The notes below the pieces were generated by a model that did no database searches, was not told the origin of the DNA, and saw nothing but the letters and a program-made list of their open reading frames with translations. A DNA stretch of 64,000 nucleotides from assembly GCA_905339165.1 (NCBI GenBank), contig CAJPFH010000006.1, positions 1-64,000 on the forward strand. Reading direction: 5' to 3'. Positions 25,801-34,054 of the stretch are shown here, in pieces. The translations under genes and the position numbers were made by a program. Origin of the DNA: Flavobacteriales bacterium. GTDB lineage: Bacteria; Bacteroidota; Bacteroidia; Flavobacteriales_E; Vicingaceae. How positions within the stretch are numbered: position 1 is the stretch's first letter; each line of letters starts with the position of its first letter.

Positions 25801-27089
25801 TTAATAAAACCAAGCCCGTCAAGAACAACAGAAGCATTGGTGAAAGAACGTATGGCCGATGAATTTGGAAATCCTGAACTTAAGTTAGAATAGAGGTTGT
25901 TTGCATTGTTATCCGGAATGGGGGAATTTATATCATTATCCGAAGTTAAATCATCTCTGTGAATATGAGTTTGTGTTGCTTCACCAAGGTCTTGCACAGC
26001 TACTATGTTACGTATGTTGTCTGTTGCTCTATTTACATTCGACACCCAAATCTCTACGCGGTTTACGGTAATACGAGAGCTAATGAGGGGTGGATTAGAA
26101 AGGGATGATTCGTATTGGTCTCGGAAAAATTGCGATAAAAAGAAGTGTTTGTTAGCCTCATAATCGGCTACATTTTTTTCAAATTCTTGTATTTGAGCTC
26201 CTCCGGTAATTTCAATTTCTTTCTTTTCTCCTTTCTCTTGAGATAGAACTGTGGTAACTCGTAGCCTTCCGAATTTTAGTTCCGATTTTATTCCAAACAA
26301 AGTTTGGCTTCCCGTAATTAATGAGCCTTTTACAGGCAGGGCTACATTACCGGCTTCAATTTTTTGAATAATTTCGTCTTCGTATCCTGTGTATTCCAAT
26401 TTCATTTGGTTTTCAAAGTCGAAGGTTGCCTGTGTGTTGTAATTGGTAGAAATTCTTAGTTTATCGCCAATTTGTCCAATTACACTAAGTTGTATTCGTT
26501 GGTCGAAATCGAAAGTAGTGACCCTTCTTTGTCGTTCAGGTATAGCAGGGTTATCTCTTCTAGAACTATTTACTCCAAAAATAAGTTCGGCTGAGCCATT
26601 GGGGCGAATCTCAATTTTATCCCCTCCAAAAATGCGGTCGAATGCTTCGCTTTCTACTTTTAATGTAGGAGCTAATCCTTTTGCTCCATGAGCCATATCA
26701 CTTTCTGTCCCCGACTTTTCTCTCCAATACTCTTTGGTTCTTTTTTTAAAATCGTACTCTAAGTATTCTTCGAAGGTAAGATAAGAGGGGGGACGGAAGT
26801 TGTAATTGCCGTATTTTTCTTTATAGTTGTAGTTTCCTGTTTCGGGGTCGTACTCGTAACCCGATTTTATGTTTTCGGGTTGGTTTAAATATAATCCTCC
26901 GTTGTTGTTTGTACCAAAGGGGTAAGGTAATTGCACTTCGGGGGAGTCTGGAGGGGGAGATGGTGCATAAAAACCTAAGGGTTTAGCTACCGAATGAGGA
27001 GTTTTTAAAAAAGATACCCCTGAAGCGATAAGAATACTTAACGAAACAAAAAGAAGTAGCCGATATATGTAAGTAATTTTTAAATTCAA
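19845..27089 (-). CDS. sprA: SprA/Sov, outer-membrane channel of the type IX secretion system
   Basis: At 2414 residues this is the largest gene here. SprA (Sov in Porphyromonas) forms a huge 36-strand beta-barrel through which T9SS cargo leaves the cell. A signal-anchor segment (residues about 5-25) is followed by a proline-rich part, DKIEIRPNGSAELIFGVNSS, and repeated long beta-rich sections with LTPQ-type and aromatic motifs such as GWATIGRVTTNVADLGTATL. A low-complexity Lys/Pro stretch (KPKPKPGEEQKPEDKKAKEK) marks a variable loop. Length and signatures fit a complete gene. It follows ruvA by 13 bases and maeB further up, so it is probably transcribed with them. Cargo in this window is listed at the other T9SS entries. 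Confidence 0.93.
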   Translation of the reverse strand: MNLKITYIYRLLLFVSLSILIASGVSFLKTPHSVAKPLGFYAPSPPPDSPEVQLPYPFGTNNNGGLYLNQPENIKSGYEYDPETGNYNYKEKYGNYNFRPPSYLTFEEYLEYDFKKRTKEYWREKSGTESDMAHGAKGLAPTLKVESEAFDRIFGGDKIEIRPNGSAELIFGVNSSRRDNPAIPERQRRVTTFDFDQRIQLSVIGQIGDKLRISTNYNTQATFDFENQMKLEYTGYEDEIIQKIEAGNVALPVKGSLITGSQTLFGIKSELKFGRLRVTTVLSQEKGEKKEIEITGGAQIQEFEKNVADYEANKHFFLSQFFRDQYESSLSNPPLISSRITVNRVEIWVSNVNRATDNIRNIVAVQDLGEATQTHIHRDDLTSDNDINSPIPDNNANNLYSNLSSGFPNSSAIRSFTNASVVLDGLGFINGLDYEVYENARMLSSSEYILNPQLGYVSLNSMIGDDDIVAVAYQYTYNGKTYQVGEFSTDGINGQNALYLKLLKSTILNTKIPNWNLMMKNVYALGAFNVSQKDFLLDVWYLNPETGVEIPFLPEGSVRGKPIIMLTDIDRLNQMNQPGADGVFDFVPGITINPTNGRIYFPVLEPFSSGLRNKFNSGETALANKFAFDSLYTTTQALAKLDAPHNRYTIKGQYSSSSGSEISLNALNIPQGSVVVTAGGSPLTENVDYTVDYNLGRVKIINSGLLQSGQPIKVSLQSNALFAVQVKTMVGARLDYKFNENINIGGTVLRLAERPMTQKINIGNEPIANTVVGLDATYTKEAPIITRLADKLPFYSTKEKSSLTVQGEFAYLIPGNSRAITREGIAYVDDFEGSQSAIDIKAFNRWRIASTPQKQPDLFPEGNLSDNLAYGYNRANLAWYVIDPLFWRIDSRTPAHIKDDKDMRSNHYMRQVDQLEVFPNKSLANNVVTNIPVLDLAFYPEERGPYNFDANPSAYSAGTNMSNGLLNNPASRWGGIMRDLQTTDFEASNIEFIQFWMMDPFDPEDGNPNHSGGDLYINLGSISEDILRDNRKSFENGLPTSANVNNADYDYTSWGRVAKQQPIIYAFDNQTGTRTFQDIGLDGLNDAEEQEHFKSFYDALSPAAQQALNGDIASDNYKYYRGTSYDNDKKSILERYKKYNNFQGNSAETGSGGESYPTSATTLPDVEDINLDNNQDRKENYYQYQIRLTPQDLDESNVGKNYITNIYTAEAQTPNGTRKVRWYQFKVPIRMPDRVVGEIYDFKAIRFMRMFVKGFSQPIVLRFATLDLIRGEWRKYNGNLLSNGEYIPNDEDETTFNVGAVNVEENSEKQPVPYVLPPGIQRQLARTSNSAILQQLNEQALVLDVCNLKNGDARASFKNLNLDIRQYKRLKMFIHAEQKKSTETLNDNDLSVFIRLGTDFNDNYYEYEIPLKVTPWGSRNENDIWPEYNNLDLEFEKLYAAKTKRNELLLDPNAGVSINIPYVITDFIAESGKKNIIRIKGNPNLSKVKTILIGVRNPKASETNPNDDGLAKCAEIWVNELRLSDFNNKGGWATIGRVTTNVADLGTATLSAGMSTPGWGSIEKKLNERQQETRQRYDLSTNVELGKFLPEQTKISVPMFYGVSEEWITPRYNPLDPDIEFKDFLQSEEITKEVKDSVKKRSETYQKIRSINFTNVRKEKGAQSKPHIYDVENLSLTYAYTETLQRDINTEYDTKKNYKGGIAYNYNANPKNYQPFKSSKYISTKKSLKWLHEFNFYLTPKQYSFQTNFDRLYNERQRRNNTIYDISLPTLYQKSFYWNRIYSLRHDFTKSLKFAFDATNNSVIGEPDGRVDKRYKEEYSEFKDSVMKSISTWGLNTQYRHNFSLDYNLPINKLPLLDFVTATARYTGSYDWKRAPIGADTLGHTIQNANSKQLNGQFNMVTLYNKVPYFKKLNSPKPKKPAPKPKPKPGEEQKPEDKKAKEKEKKEAEIGSRIHDRFFKLLMGVKNVSATYSEDRGTLLPGYGRETKIMGFDPAFDAPGYNFIMGMQDPNYPVFAAEKGWLTPNRVLMYQYSNTLSKNLEGRMTIRPIESVRIELTANRRYAQNTTQQFFWDDTQPGVEPFYNFGTPPTITGNYSISFITWRTAFITDDKKDYSSATFKKLLEERKNVSNRLGEKNPNSAPTGTGYFDGYGATHQEVLINAFRAAYAGKSAKFTSLEQFPQIPLPNWRVTFDGLNKLDFFKKYFKNITVGHGYRSTYNVSSFTANLLYAEDAQGNPSARDINNNFINQYQIATVSISEQFSPLINFDMSWNNSLLSKVELKTDRNISLSLNNNQITEVKGREIILGAGYKFKDMRFPIKFGPDRKQPVSDFDLRADFSIRNNLTIIRKIVEESHQLTGGQRIISIKITGDYRLSKNLNLRLFYDKVLTKPFISTTFPTANTNAGISLRFSLSQ

Positions 27090-27102
27090 AGTAAATACTT
27101 GC

Positions 27103-27687
27103 TTATAAGGCTTTTAGAGCTTTTTTAATAATTTCTTCTACGCTTGCTTCTGTGTTGGAGGCAATGATTTGATTAACTACCTTTTCTGTTTGAATTTTTG
27201 AAAAACCAAGCATAACCAAGGCCGATAACGCTTCTTCTTTAGAAGTATTGTTTTGAGCATTGATAATTTGAGGTGAAAAATGGTCGCCTTTCATTAATTT
27301 ATCTCTTAGATCAATAATAATTCTTTCGGCCGATTTAGTTCCAATGCCCTTTATGCTTTTAAGTAGGTTTACATCTTTAGAAATAATGGCATTTTTAATT
27401 TCGGCAGCACTAAGTGAAGAAAGAATTAATATAGCGGTGGCTGCCCCTACCCCCGAAACAGATATGAGTTGGAGGAATAATTCTTTTTCGCTTTTTTCAG
27501 CAAAACCATAAAGAAGATGAGCATCTTCTCTCACAATAAGGTGTGTATGTAGTTTACATAAATCGTTACCGGGTAATTTTGAAAAAGTATTCAGGGAAAT
27601 ATTAACCAAATAACCAACTCCTGCACAGTTTATTATAACGTAAGTGGGTGTTTTTTCAAAAATTTTCCCTTCAATGTAAGCAATCAT
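27103..27687 (-). CDS. ruvA: Holliday junction branch migration protein RuvA
   Basis: A 194-residue DNA-repair protein. RuvA tetramers bind Holliday junctions and load the RuvB motor. Landmarks are the OB-fold start MIAYIEGKIFEKTPTYVIINC, HTHLIVREDAHLLYGF, the helix-hairpin-helix GVGAATAILILSSL and GIGTKSAERIIIDLRDK, and a C-terminal domain that contacts RuvB. The length is normal. Ten bases separate it from maeB upstream and 13 from sprA downstream, an operon linking recombination, carbon and secretion genes without obvious functional reason. Confidence 0.95.
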   Translation of the reverse strand: MIAYIEGKIFEKTPTYVIINCAGVGYLVNISLNTFSKLPGNDLCKLHTHLIVREDAHLLYGFAEKSEKELFLQLISVSGVGAATAILILSSLSAAEIKNAIISKDVNLLKSIKGIGTKSAERIIIDLRDKLMKGDHFSPQIINAQNNTSKEEALSALVMLGFSKIQTEKVVNQIIASNTEASVEEIIKKALKAL

Positions 27688-27697
27688 AATAGTTTAA

Positions 27698-29971
27698 TTA
27701 GGGTAATCGGGTTTGGGCATCGGCAGCAGCAAGTGCAGCCATATTTACAATTTCTCTTACGGAACTTCCTAATTGTAGTATGTGTACAGGTTTTTTCATT
27801 CCCAGTAAAATAGGTCCTATAGATTCGGCTCTTCCTATTTCTTGCATTAATTTATAGGCAATGTTTCCTGAAGCTAAATTTGGAAAAATCAGGGTATTTA
27901 CTCTTTTATTGGTAAGAGACGAAAAAGGAAAAATTTCGTTTAATAAATCGGAATTAAGTGCAAAGTTTGCCTGAATCTCTCCATCTACTTCAATTTCGGG
28001 ATATTCTGTGTGTAATATTTCAACCGCTTCGCGCATTTTAACGGCATCGGGGCCTTCGGCCGAACCAAAATTAGAATAGGATAAAAGAGCAATGTTAGGT
28101 TTAGTGCCGAATCGGTTTACTATTTTATTTACGAGTACAACTAAATCAACAATTTCGCGGCAGGTTGGATTTAAATTAACGGTGGTATCAGCTAAAAAAT
28201 AGGGGCCATTTTTCGTATTAATGATGTGCATTCCGGCAATGCGGTTAATACCATCGTCTTTTCCTATAACCTGCAATGCGGGCTTAATAGTGGAGGGATA
28301 GTTTCGGGTAAGACCCGAAATCATAGCATCGGCATCACCAGCTTCGAGCATGGCCGATCCATAATAATTTCGCTCTCGCATAATGTGTTGAGCTTCATGT
28401 AAGTTTATTCCTCTTCTTTTTCGTTTTTCGAAAAGATATTTTGCGTATTTCAATCGGTTGTTGGCTTCTTCTTCGCAACGAGGATCAATTATTTTTACGG
28501 TATCCAATTCAAGGTTATACTCTTGGATAAGTCTTAATATTTTTTCTTTTTTCCCCAGTAAAATTGGAATAGCTATTTCCTCGTCCTTAATAATTTGTGC
28601 GGCTTTTAGAATTTTGGGGTGATCGGCTTCGGCAAAAATTACTTTTTTAAGTTCTTTCTTGGCTCGTTCTGTTATACTTCGCATTAACTTGTTGTCTTGC
28701 CCGAGTCGGTTAGAAAGAGCTTCTGTGTATTCTTCCCAATTTTTAATAGGAGCTTGGGCTACTCCTGATTTGATAGCCGCTTTAGCCACAGCCGGAGCTA
28801 CTGTTGAGAGCAGCCTTGGGTCTAAGGGTTTTGGAATAAAATAATCTTTTCCGAAAACTAGATTTTTTTCGCCATATGCACGATTTACAATATCGGGCAC
28901 AGGTTGTTTGGCTAACTCAGAAATTGCATAAACGGCAGCCAATTTCATTTCTTCGTTTATGGCAGTAGCTCGCACATCGAGGGCTCCTCTAAATATAAAC
29001 GGAAACCCCAATACGTTGTTTACTTGATTTGGATGGTCGGAACGCCCGGTAGCCATAATAATATCCGGGCGGGCTGCAATAGCTTCTTTGTAGCTAATTT
29101 CGGGATCTGGGTTAGCTAAGGCAAAAACAATGGGGTTTTTTGCCATGGAACGAACCATTTCTTTGGTTAAAATATTTCCTTTTGACAAACCCAAAAATAC
29201 ATCGGCTCCTTTGATGGCATCTTTTAGAGTATTTATCGATTTGTTAGTAGAGTAAACTTTTTTATACTTGTCCAAATCAGTTCTTTTGTTATTTATTACC
29301 CCTTTACTGTCGCAGATAATTACATTTTCTTTTTTTACTCCCAGAGCAATGTAGAGTTTTATGCAAGAGAGGGCAGATGCTCCTGCTCCGTTTACCACCA
29401 CTTTTATTTTTGCTATTTTTTTATTTGCAACATCAAGTGCATTAAGTAAAGCGGCACTTGTAATAATAGCAGTTCCATGCTGGTCATCGTGCATTACCGG
29501 AATGTGCAACTCATCTTTTAAGCGTTTTTCAATTTCAAAACATTCGGGGGCTTTTATATCCTCAAGGTTTATTCCGCCAAACGTAGGAGATATTGCTTTC
29601 ACTGTGTTTACGAAATGGTCAACATCTTTAGCATCTACTTCAATATCGAATACATCAATGTCGGCAAATATTTTAAAGAGCAACCCTTTTCCTTCCATCA
29701 CAGGTTTCGATGCGTCCGGCCCTATATCTCCTAAGCCCAGCACGGCTGTTCCGTTTGAAATTACAGCTACTAAGTTTCCTTTAGCAGTATATTTATAAAC
29801 ATTTTCCGTTTTTTTAGCTATTTCTAAGCAGGGAACTGCTACTCCAGGCGAGTAAGCTAAGGATAAATCTCTTTGCGAACTATATGGTTTGGTAGGAACT
29901 ACCTCAATTTTTCCGGGTTTACCTGATGAATGATAATCTAACGCTTCTTGCTCTTTTCTTGTCTTAGACAT
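27698..29971 (-). CDS. maeB: NADP-dependent malic enzyme with phosphate acetyltransferase-like domain
   Basis: A 757-residue enzyme that decarboxylates malate to pyruvate, making NADPH. The N-terminal malic domain (residues about 1-170) has LAYSPGVAVPC and HDDQHGTAI; the middle has the nucleotide fold VVNGAGASALSCIKLY; residues about 430-757 resemble phosphate acetyltransferase (FAEADHPKILKAA, NYYGSAMLEAGDADAMISG). This three-part MaeB layout is common and the last part is usually regulatory (acetyl-CoA) rather than catalytic. It heads the minus-strand unit with ruvA and sprA. Confidence 0.93.
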   Translation of the reverse strand: MSKTRKEQEALDYHSSGKPGKIEVVPTKPYSSQRDLSLAYSPGVAVPCLEIAKKTENVYKYTAKGNLVAVISNGTAVLGLGDIGPDASKPVMEGKGLLFKIFADIDVFDIEVDAKDVDHFVNTVKAISPTFGGINLEDIKAPECFEIEKRLKDELHIPVMHDDQHGTAIITSAALLNALDVANKKIAKIKVVVNGAGASALSCIKLYIALGVKKENVIICDSKGVINNKRTDLDKYKKVYSTNKSINTLKDAIKGADVFLGLSKGNILTKEMVRSMAKNPIVFALANPDPEISYKEAIAARPDIIMATGRSDHPNQVNNVLGFPFIFRGALDVRATAINEEMKLAAVYAISELAKQPVPDIVNRAYGEKNLVFGKDYFIPKPLDPRLLSTVAPAVAKAAIKSGVAQAPIKNWEEYTEALSNRLGQDNKLMRSITERAKKELKKVIFAEADHPKILKAAQIIKDEEIAIPILLGKKEKILRLIQEYNLELDTVKIIDPRCEEEANNRLKYAKYLFEKRKRRGINLHEAQHIMRERNYYGSAMLEAGDADAMISGLTRNYPSTIKPALQVIGKDDGINRIAGMHIINTKNGPYFLADTTVNLNPTCREIVDLVVLVNKIVNRFGTKPNIALLSYSNFGSAEGPDAVKMREAVEILHTEYPEIEVDGEIQANFALNSDLLNEIFPFSSLTNKRVNTLIFPNLASGNIAYKLMQEIGRAESIGPILLGMKKPVHILQLGSSVREIVNMAALAAADAQTRLP

Positions 29972-29999
29972 ATTAACTTTTTATATAAGTTGGAACTTG

Positions 30000-30072
30000 T
30001 AAAAGTATTAAAAAGTATTAAAATGCTATATCGTATCAAAAAAGGTTGGTTTTCTAAATTTTATTTAGAAAA
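30000..30072. promoter_or_regulatory. Divergent maeB/sirtuin control region with tandem and inverted repeats
   Basis: A 10-base tandem duplication (AAAAGTATTA twice, 30001-30020) lies beside the minus-strand near-match TACTTTTA (complement of 30000-30007) upstream of maeB. A perfect 10-base inverted repeat, TTTTCTAAAT/ATTTAGAAAA with a 3-base loop, lies at 30050-30072, 21 bases before the sirtuin start. It could form a leader hairpin or bind a regulator. Confidence 0.35.
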
Positions 30073-30092
30073 TTTAGCCATTCAAGTTTTAT

Positions 30093-30791
30093 ATGAAAAA
30101 GAAAAAAGTAGTGGTATTTACAGGAGCAGGAATTAGTGCCGAAAGCGGACTAAAAACCTTTAGAGATACCGGAGGTTTGTGGGAGAATTATAACATCTCA
30201 GAAGTGGCTACTCCGGAGGCATGGAAGAAAGATCCCGAAAAGGTATTGAGTTTTTACAATATCAGGCGAAAACAAACCATAGAGGCGAAACCAAATAAAG
30301 CCCACTATGCAATAGCCCAATTAGAAGAAAAATTTGAGGTTTTTGTTATCACTCAAAACATTGATGATTTGCATGAAAGAGGGGGTTCAACAAAGGTGTT
30401 GCATTTGCACGGAGAGATACGAAAAGCTCAAAGTAGCAAAAACCCCGATTTAGTATATAATATCAAAGGTTGGAAACTGGAAATAGGTGAAAAATGTGAA
30501 ATGGGGTCGCAACTTCGCCCCAATGTAGTTTGGTTTGGCGAACCGGTGTTAAAAATGGGCGAAGCTTACGAAATCACTTCCAATGCAGACATTTTTATTG
30601 TAATAGGAACTTCACTTTCCGTATATCCAGCAGCCGGTTTGTTGGAGATGGCTCCGGTAAATGCCGAAAAATACGTAATCGACCCGGCTCCAATCAATTT
30701 GTATTCACAAAAGGAATTTGTTAAGCATATAAAAGAAAAAGCCAGTACCGGAGTTTCGGCACTGGCCCTTAAACTGCTAAAAGAGGATTAA
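30093..30791 (+). CDS. Sir2-family NAD-dependent deacylase lacking the zinc cysteines
   Basis: A 232-residue sirtuin that removes acyl groups from protein lysines using NAD. It has GAGISAESGL for NAD binding, TQNIDDLHERGG, and the catalytic His106 in LHGEIR. Tyr55 and Arg58 (FYNIRR) match the pair that lets SIRT5 and CobB accept succinyl or malonyl lysine, so desuccinylase activity is plausible. The zinc-binding CxxC pairs are replaced: the module reads SSKNPDL and then only Cys135. Such forms are common in Bacteroidota, as far as I know. It has its own leader, divergent from maeB. Confidence 0.9.
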   Translation: MKKKKVVVFTGAGISAESGLKTFRDTGGLWENYNISEVATPEAWKKDPEKVLSFYNIRRKQTIEAKPNKAHYAIAQLEEKFEVFVITQNIDDLHERGGSTKVLHLHGEIRKAQSSKNPDLVYNIKGWKLEIGEKCEMGSQLRPNVVWFGEPVLKMGEAYEITSNADIFIVIGTSLSVYPAAGLLEMAPVNAEKYVIDPAPINLYSQKEFVKHIKEKASTGVSALALKLLKED

Positions 30792-30792
30792 T

Positions 30793-31542
30793 TTATTTAC
30801 TAATAACTAATTTTTTGGAGCTTAACAATTTTCCATCGGCTTTAAAACCATAAAAGTAAATTCCTGAAGAAAGTGAACTGACATCTAGTTTAATCTCTCC
30901 ATTTTTTCCGGTTGTTGGCACTTGTAGTATCTCATTTCCTATAACATCAATTACTACTAAATGGGCAGCAGCTATATTTTCAGCAATGGTATAAGATATG
31001 GAAACAAATTTTTCGGCAGGATTTGGAAAGGCATTGTAAGAAGTTTTCGCTGTGCTGATAGTCTGAATACCAGTGGCCCAGGTAGTCCAAGTAATAATGG
31101 TCGAAACAGAATCATTAGGATTATTCATGTCATACGCAGTAATTCCCCATGTAGCAGAAGTGTTGCCCCCCCAAGCAAAAGCAAAAGGAGCTATTTTTAG
31201 TGTTAAGTCCTTATTGTTTCCTGCAACTGTTCCATTTCCGGAAATAGTTTGTGCTCCTGTTATGCCTGCGGTAGCGGTGTAACAAGCCTGTCCAAAGCAT
31301 ACCTGCAAATCGGAATTAGGGAAATTTAATATTTGATACGCTTTTATTTTATAGTCAATAGAATTGGAAGAAATATTTTCAACATGGAATTTTGTTTCTG
31401 ACATCATAGTGGGGGTACCGCTTTCCATATGCGTTAAACCTCCTATATTATTATCCAAATGGTCTAGTATTTTTAAGGATTGGGCTCTTGATGCAAAAAG
31501 AAAAGAGAAGGCCAACGAACAAAGAAATAAATGTTTTTTCAT
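30793..31542 (-). CDS. Secreted T9SS type A sorting-domain protein
   Basis: A 249-residue secreted protein. The signal peptide ends LFASRAQS, and residues about 175-249 form a type A sorting domain (YNAFPNPAEKFVSISYTI through KLLSSKKLVISK). The body starts with ILDHLDNNIGG and has a beta-rich stretch with a single Cys pair (CFGQACYTA), likely a disulfide. Unknown function. It converges on the sirtuin gene with a 1-base gap. Its minus-strand promoter (TATATTTG) is listed separately. Confidence 0.78.
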   Translation of the reverse strand: MKKHLFLCSLAFSFLFASRAQSLKILDHLDNNIGGLTHMESGTPTMMSETKFHVENISSNSIDYKIKAYQILNFPNSDLQVCFGQACYTATAGITGAQTISGNGTVAGNNKDLTLKIAPFAFAWGGNTSATWGITAYDMNNPNDSVSTIITWTTWATGIQTISTAKTSYNAFPNPAEKFVSISYTIAENIAAAHLVVIDVIGNEILQVPTTGKNGEIKLDVSSLSSGIYFYGFKADGKLLSSKKLVISK

Positions 31543-31566
31543 AGGGGATCAGTTATTTAATTTTAC

Positions 31567-31574
31567 CAAATATA
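31567..31574 (-). promoter_or_regulatory. -7 box for the T9SS cargo gene at 30793-31542
   Basis: The minus strand reads TATATTTG. A TTG lies 21 bases upstream, matching the -33 spacing expected in Bacteroidota. The ATG at 31542 is 25 bases downstream. Confidence 0.45.
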
Positions 31575-31682
31575 CAAAATTTCACCAAATTTGTTCAAGA
31601 AAGTAGTCTTTACTTATTTTTATATTTTAATAGGTTTCCAAGAATTAATTCAAAACTGATTTTATTAGCATCTGTAAAAGAG

Positions 31683-31690
31683 TACATTTG
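31683..31690 (+). promoter_or_regulatory. -7 box for the gene at 31720
   Basis: TACATTTG, a perfect TAnnTTTG, 29 bases before the ATG. I see no good -33 partner. Confidence 0.4.
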
Positions 31691-31719
31691 TTATTAACCT
31701 TAAAACAAAAATATTAATT

Positions 31720-33873
31720 ATGAAAAAAATTACAACCTTAGTATCAGTTGCTTTAATCGCCTTAGGCTCTTACGCACAAAAAGGCTTTAATTGCAACAAC
31801 TGCGAAGTGGCCCCCTTAGCAGGGAAAGGCAATTCGCCCAGTGAAAAAGCCCTTTGGGATATTCAATTTGACCACGCTGCCGGAGCTTTGCCCGGGAGAG
31901 CGGGAGCCTATTGGACCGGCACAGAATTTTGGATATCTCGTTGGAGCAACGACTCTCTTTTTACGGTAAACAATAGCGGCACAGTTACAGCCTCTTTTAA
32001 GATAGCTGGAATTACCGGAGTTCGCGGAATTACCGGAGATGGCACATCTCTTTATCTTGCAACAAATTCAACAACAGTTTATAAAGTGAACCCCGCTACA
32101 AAAACATTAATAAGTACTATTACTGTTCCGGCTGCTGCTCGTTATATAACCTATGATGCCAGTTTAAATGGAGGTGCGGGAGGTTTTTACATTGGAAGTT
32201 TTAACTCGGCCATAACAAAGTGCAGTATGACTGGTGCAAACTTGGGTTCTATCGCTCCGGGAACACACGGTTTAACCGGAATTTATGGTTTGGCTTATGA
32301 TAATATTTCTACAGGAGGCCCTTATCTATGGGCTTACGACCAAGGTGGAAATGGTGGTCAAATTGTACAACTAAAACTTCCTGCCGGTACTCAAACCGGT
32401 TTAATACACGATGCTACGGTTGATTTTCCTGGTATTGCCGGAGGATTGTTTATTGCTCAAAACATTGTTCCCGGTAAAAACACCATTGGTGGTATTGCTC
32501 AAGGAGTATCTCTCTTTGGGTATGAGTTAGCTAATCCTAATGCAAATGATGCTAAAATGGCTAGCTTAGATATTCCAAAGTATGCAGTAAATCCTTCTGC
32601 AGTACAAATTAAAGGAACCATTAAAAACAATGGTTCTAACACCATTACTGCAATGACTATTAAATGGAATGATGGCTCAAACACATACACACAAAACCTT
32701 ACTAGTTTAAATATTCAGGCTTGGCAGAATTATAATTTCACACATTCTACCTCGCTAAATATTACAAACACTAATACCATTAACGTAAAAGTTTGGGTAG
32801 AATTAGCGGGCGACCAAGATGTTACGAATGATACCATGAAAACTACTGTTACAGGAGTAGCCTATGTGCCACAAAAAAGAGTTTTTGGAGAAGAGGCTAC
32901 TGGTACATGGTGCCAATGGTGTCCTCGTGGGGCCTGCTTTATGGATCAAATGGCAACAGATTATCCAAGTACATGGGTAGGTGCAGCGGTACACAATAAC
33001 GATCCAATGGTAGTAACTGCTTGGGATCAAGGATTAGGAGCGTTCATTAGCGGATACCCTAGCGGAACAGTAGATAGAGTAAATTCCGATGTGGATCCTT
33101 CTCAGTTCCCTGCAGAGTACAATGTATTAATAAACAAAGTAGTTCCTGTTGCGGTAGATATAAAAAACATATCGTACAATTCTGTTACTAAAGTGGTAAC
33201 CTTTACAGTAGAAGGTGACTTTGTAGCCGCATTAACCGGTAACTACAAAATTAATGCGGTAATTACTGAGGATGGAGTAACGGGTACCACCTCTGCATAC
33301 AACCAAGCAAATGCCTATGCAGGTGGTGGAAATGGGGTAATGTGCGGATTCGAAAGCAAACCAAACCCGGTTCCGGCTGCTCAAATGGTTTACGACCATG
33401 TAGGAAGAGCTTTGCTTGACGGATTTGGCGGAAGTTCATTACCAGGCTCAATTCCAATTGGAATTCAAAGCAAAACATATAATTATACCGTGCCAAGTGG
33501 TGTAAACGTAAATAAAATCCATTTGGTAGGTATGATTTTAGATGGTTCAGATGGTTCTATATTGAATTGCAAAGCGAGTAGTGTACCCACCGGAGTGAAG
33601 GAAGATATCAATGCTCAATTCGATTTGAATATTTATCCTAACCCTTCAGAAAACAACACAGCGGTAACATTCTTTTTACCAAACAATAACAATGTAAAAG
33701 TTGAGATTTACAATATTATGGGAGCGGTTGTAAAATCGCAAAATTTAGGTAACCTAAACCACGGCAATCACAGAGTAGAATTTAACGTAAACGATTTAGA
33801 AAATGGTTTATATTTCGTTAATCTTACTGCCGGAACAAGAGTTATTTCTAAAAAATTAACCATCTTAAAGTAA
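31720..33873 (+). CDS. Secreted Omp28-like thioredoxin-fold protein with T9SS sorting domain
   Basis: A 717-residue secreted protein. After a signal peptide (ends GSYAQK), residues about 40-270 look like a beta-propeller (repeats such as GVRGITGDGTSLYLA and ITGIYGLAYDN). Residues about 275-385 look like a CARDB-type beta-sandwich. From about 385 an Omp28-related thioredoxin-like domain carries CQWC (Cys398/Cys401) in EEATGTWCQWCPRG. The last 75 residues are a type A sorting domain (NIYPNPSENNTAVTFF to ISKKLTILK). It is probably surface-exposed and may act on disulfides, but the substrate is unknown. A terminator follows. Confidence 0.8.
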   Translation: MKKITTLVSVALIALGSYAQKGFNCNNCEVAPLAGKGNSPSEKALWDIQFDHAAGALPGRAGAYWTGTEFWISRWSNDSLFTVNNSGTVTASFKIAGITGVRGITGDGTSLYLATNSTTVYKVNPATKTLISTITVPAAARYITYDASLNGGAGGFYIGSFNSAITKCSMTGANLGSIAPGTHGLTGIYGLAYDNISTGGPYLWAYDQGGNGGQIVQLKLPAGTQTGLIHDATVDFPGIAGGLFIAQNIVPGKNTIGGIAQGVSLFGYELANPNANDAKMASLDIPKYAVNPSAVQIKGTIKNNGSNTITAMTIKWNDGSNTYTQNLTSLNIQAWQNYNFTHSTSLNITNTNTINVKVWVELAGDQDVTNDTMKTTVTGVAYVPQKRVFGEEATGTWCQWCPRGACFMDQMATDYPSTWVGAAVHNNDPMVVTAWDQGLGAFISGYPSGTVDRVNSDVDPSQFPAEYNVLINKVVPVAVDIKNISYNSVTKVVTFTVEGDFVAALTGNYKINAVITEDGVTGTTSAYNQANAYAGGGNGVMCGFESKPNPVPAAQMVYDHVGRALLDGFGGSSLPGSIPIGIQSKTYNYTVPSGVNVNKIHLVGMILDGSDGSILNCKASSVPTGVKEDINAQFDLNIYPNPSENNTAVTFFLPNNNNVKVEIYNIMGAVVKSQNLGNLNHGNHRVEFNVNDLENGLYFVNLTAGTRVISKKLTILK

Positions 33874-33885
33874 TACATTCTTTAA

Positions 33886-33923
33886 ATAAGTGGAGGGGGT
33901 ATTTGTGCCCCCTCTCTTATTTT
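33886..33923 (+). terminator. Terminator after the Omp28-like secreted protein
   Basis: A GAGGGGG/CCCCCTC stem with an 8-base loop, then TCTTATTTT. It lies about 19 bases past the stop and separates this gene from the tlpA-like operon. Confidence 0.6.
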
Positions 33924-34054
33924 ATAGGGTTTCAATTTTCATAAATCAATTTAAAAATTTAAAAATCTCTTATTGTGTATTTTTACGGTTCAAAAAGAAA
34001 ATGTTTGGTTACTTTGGCAGAGTAATTGTTTTATAAAGCGGAAAAAGAAAAATT

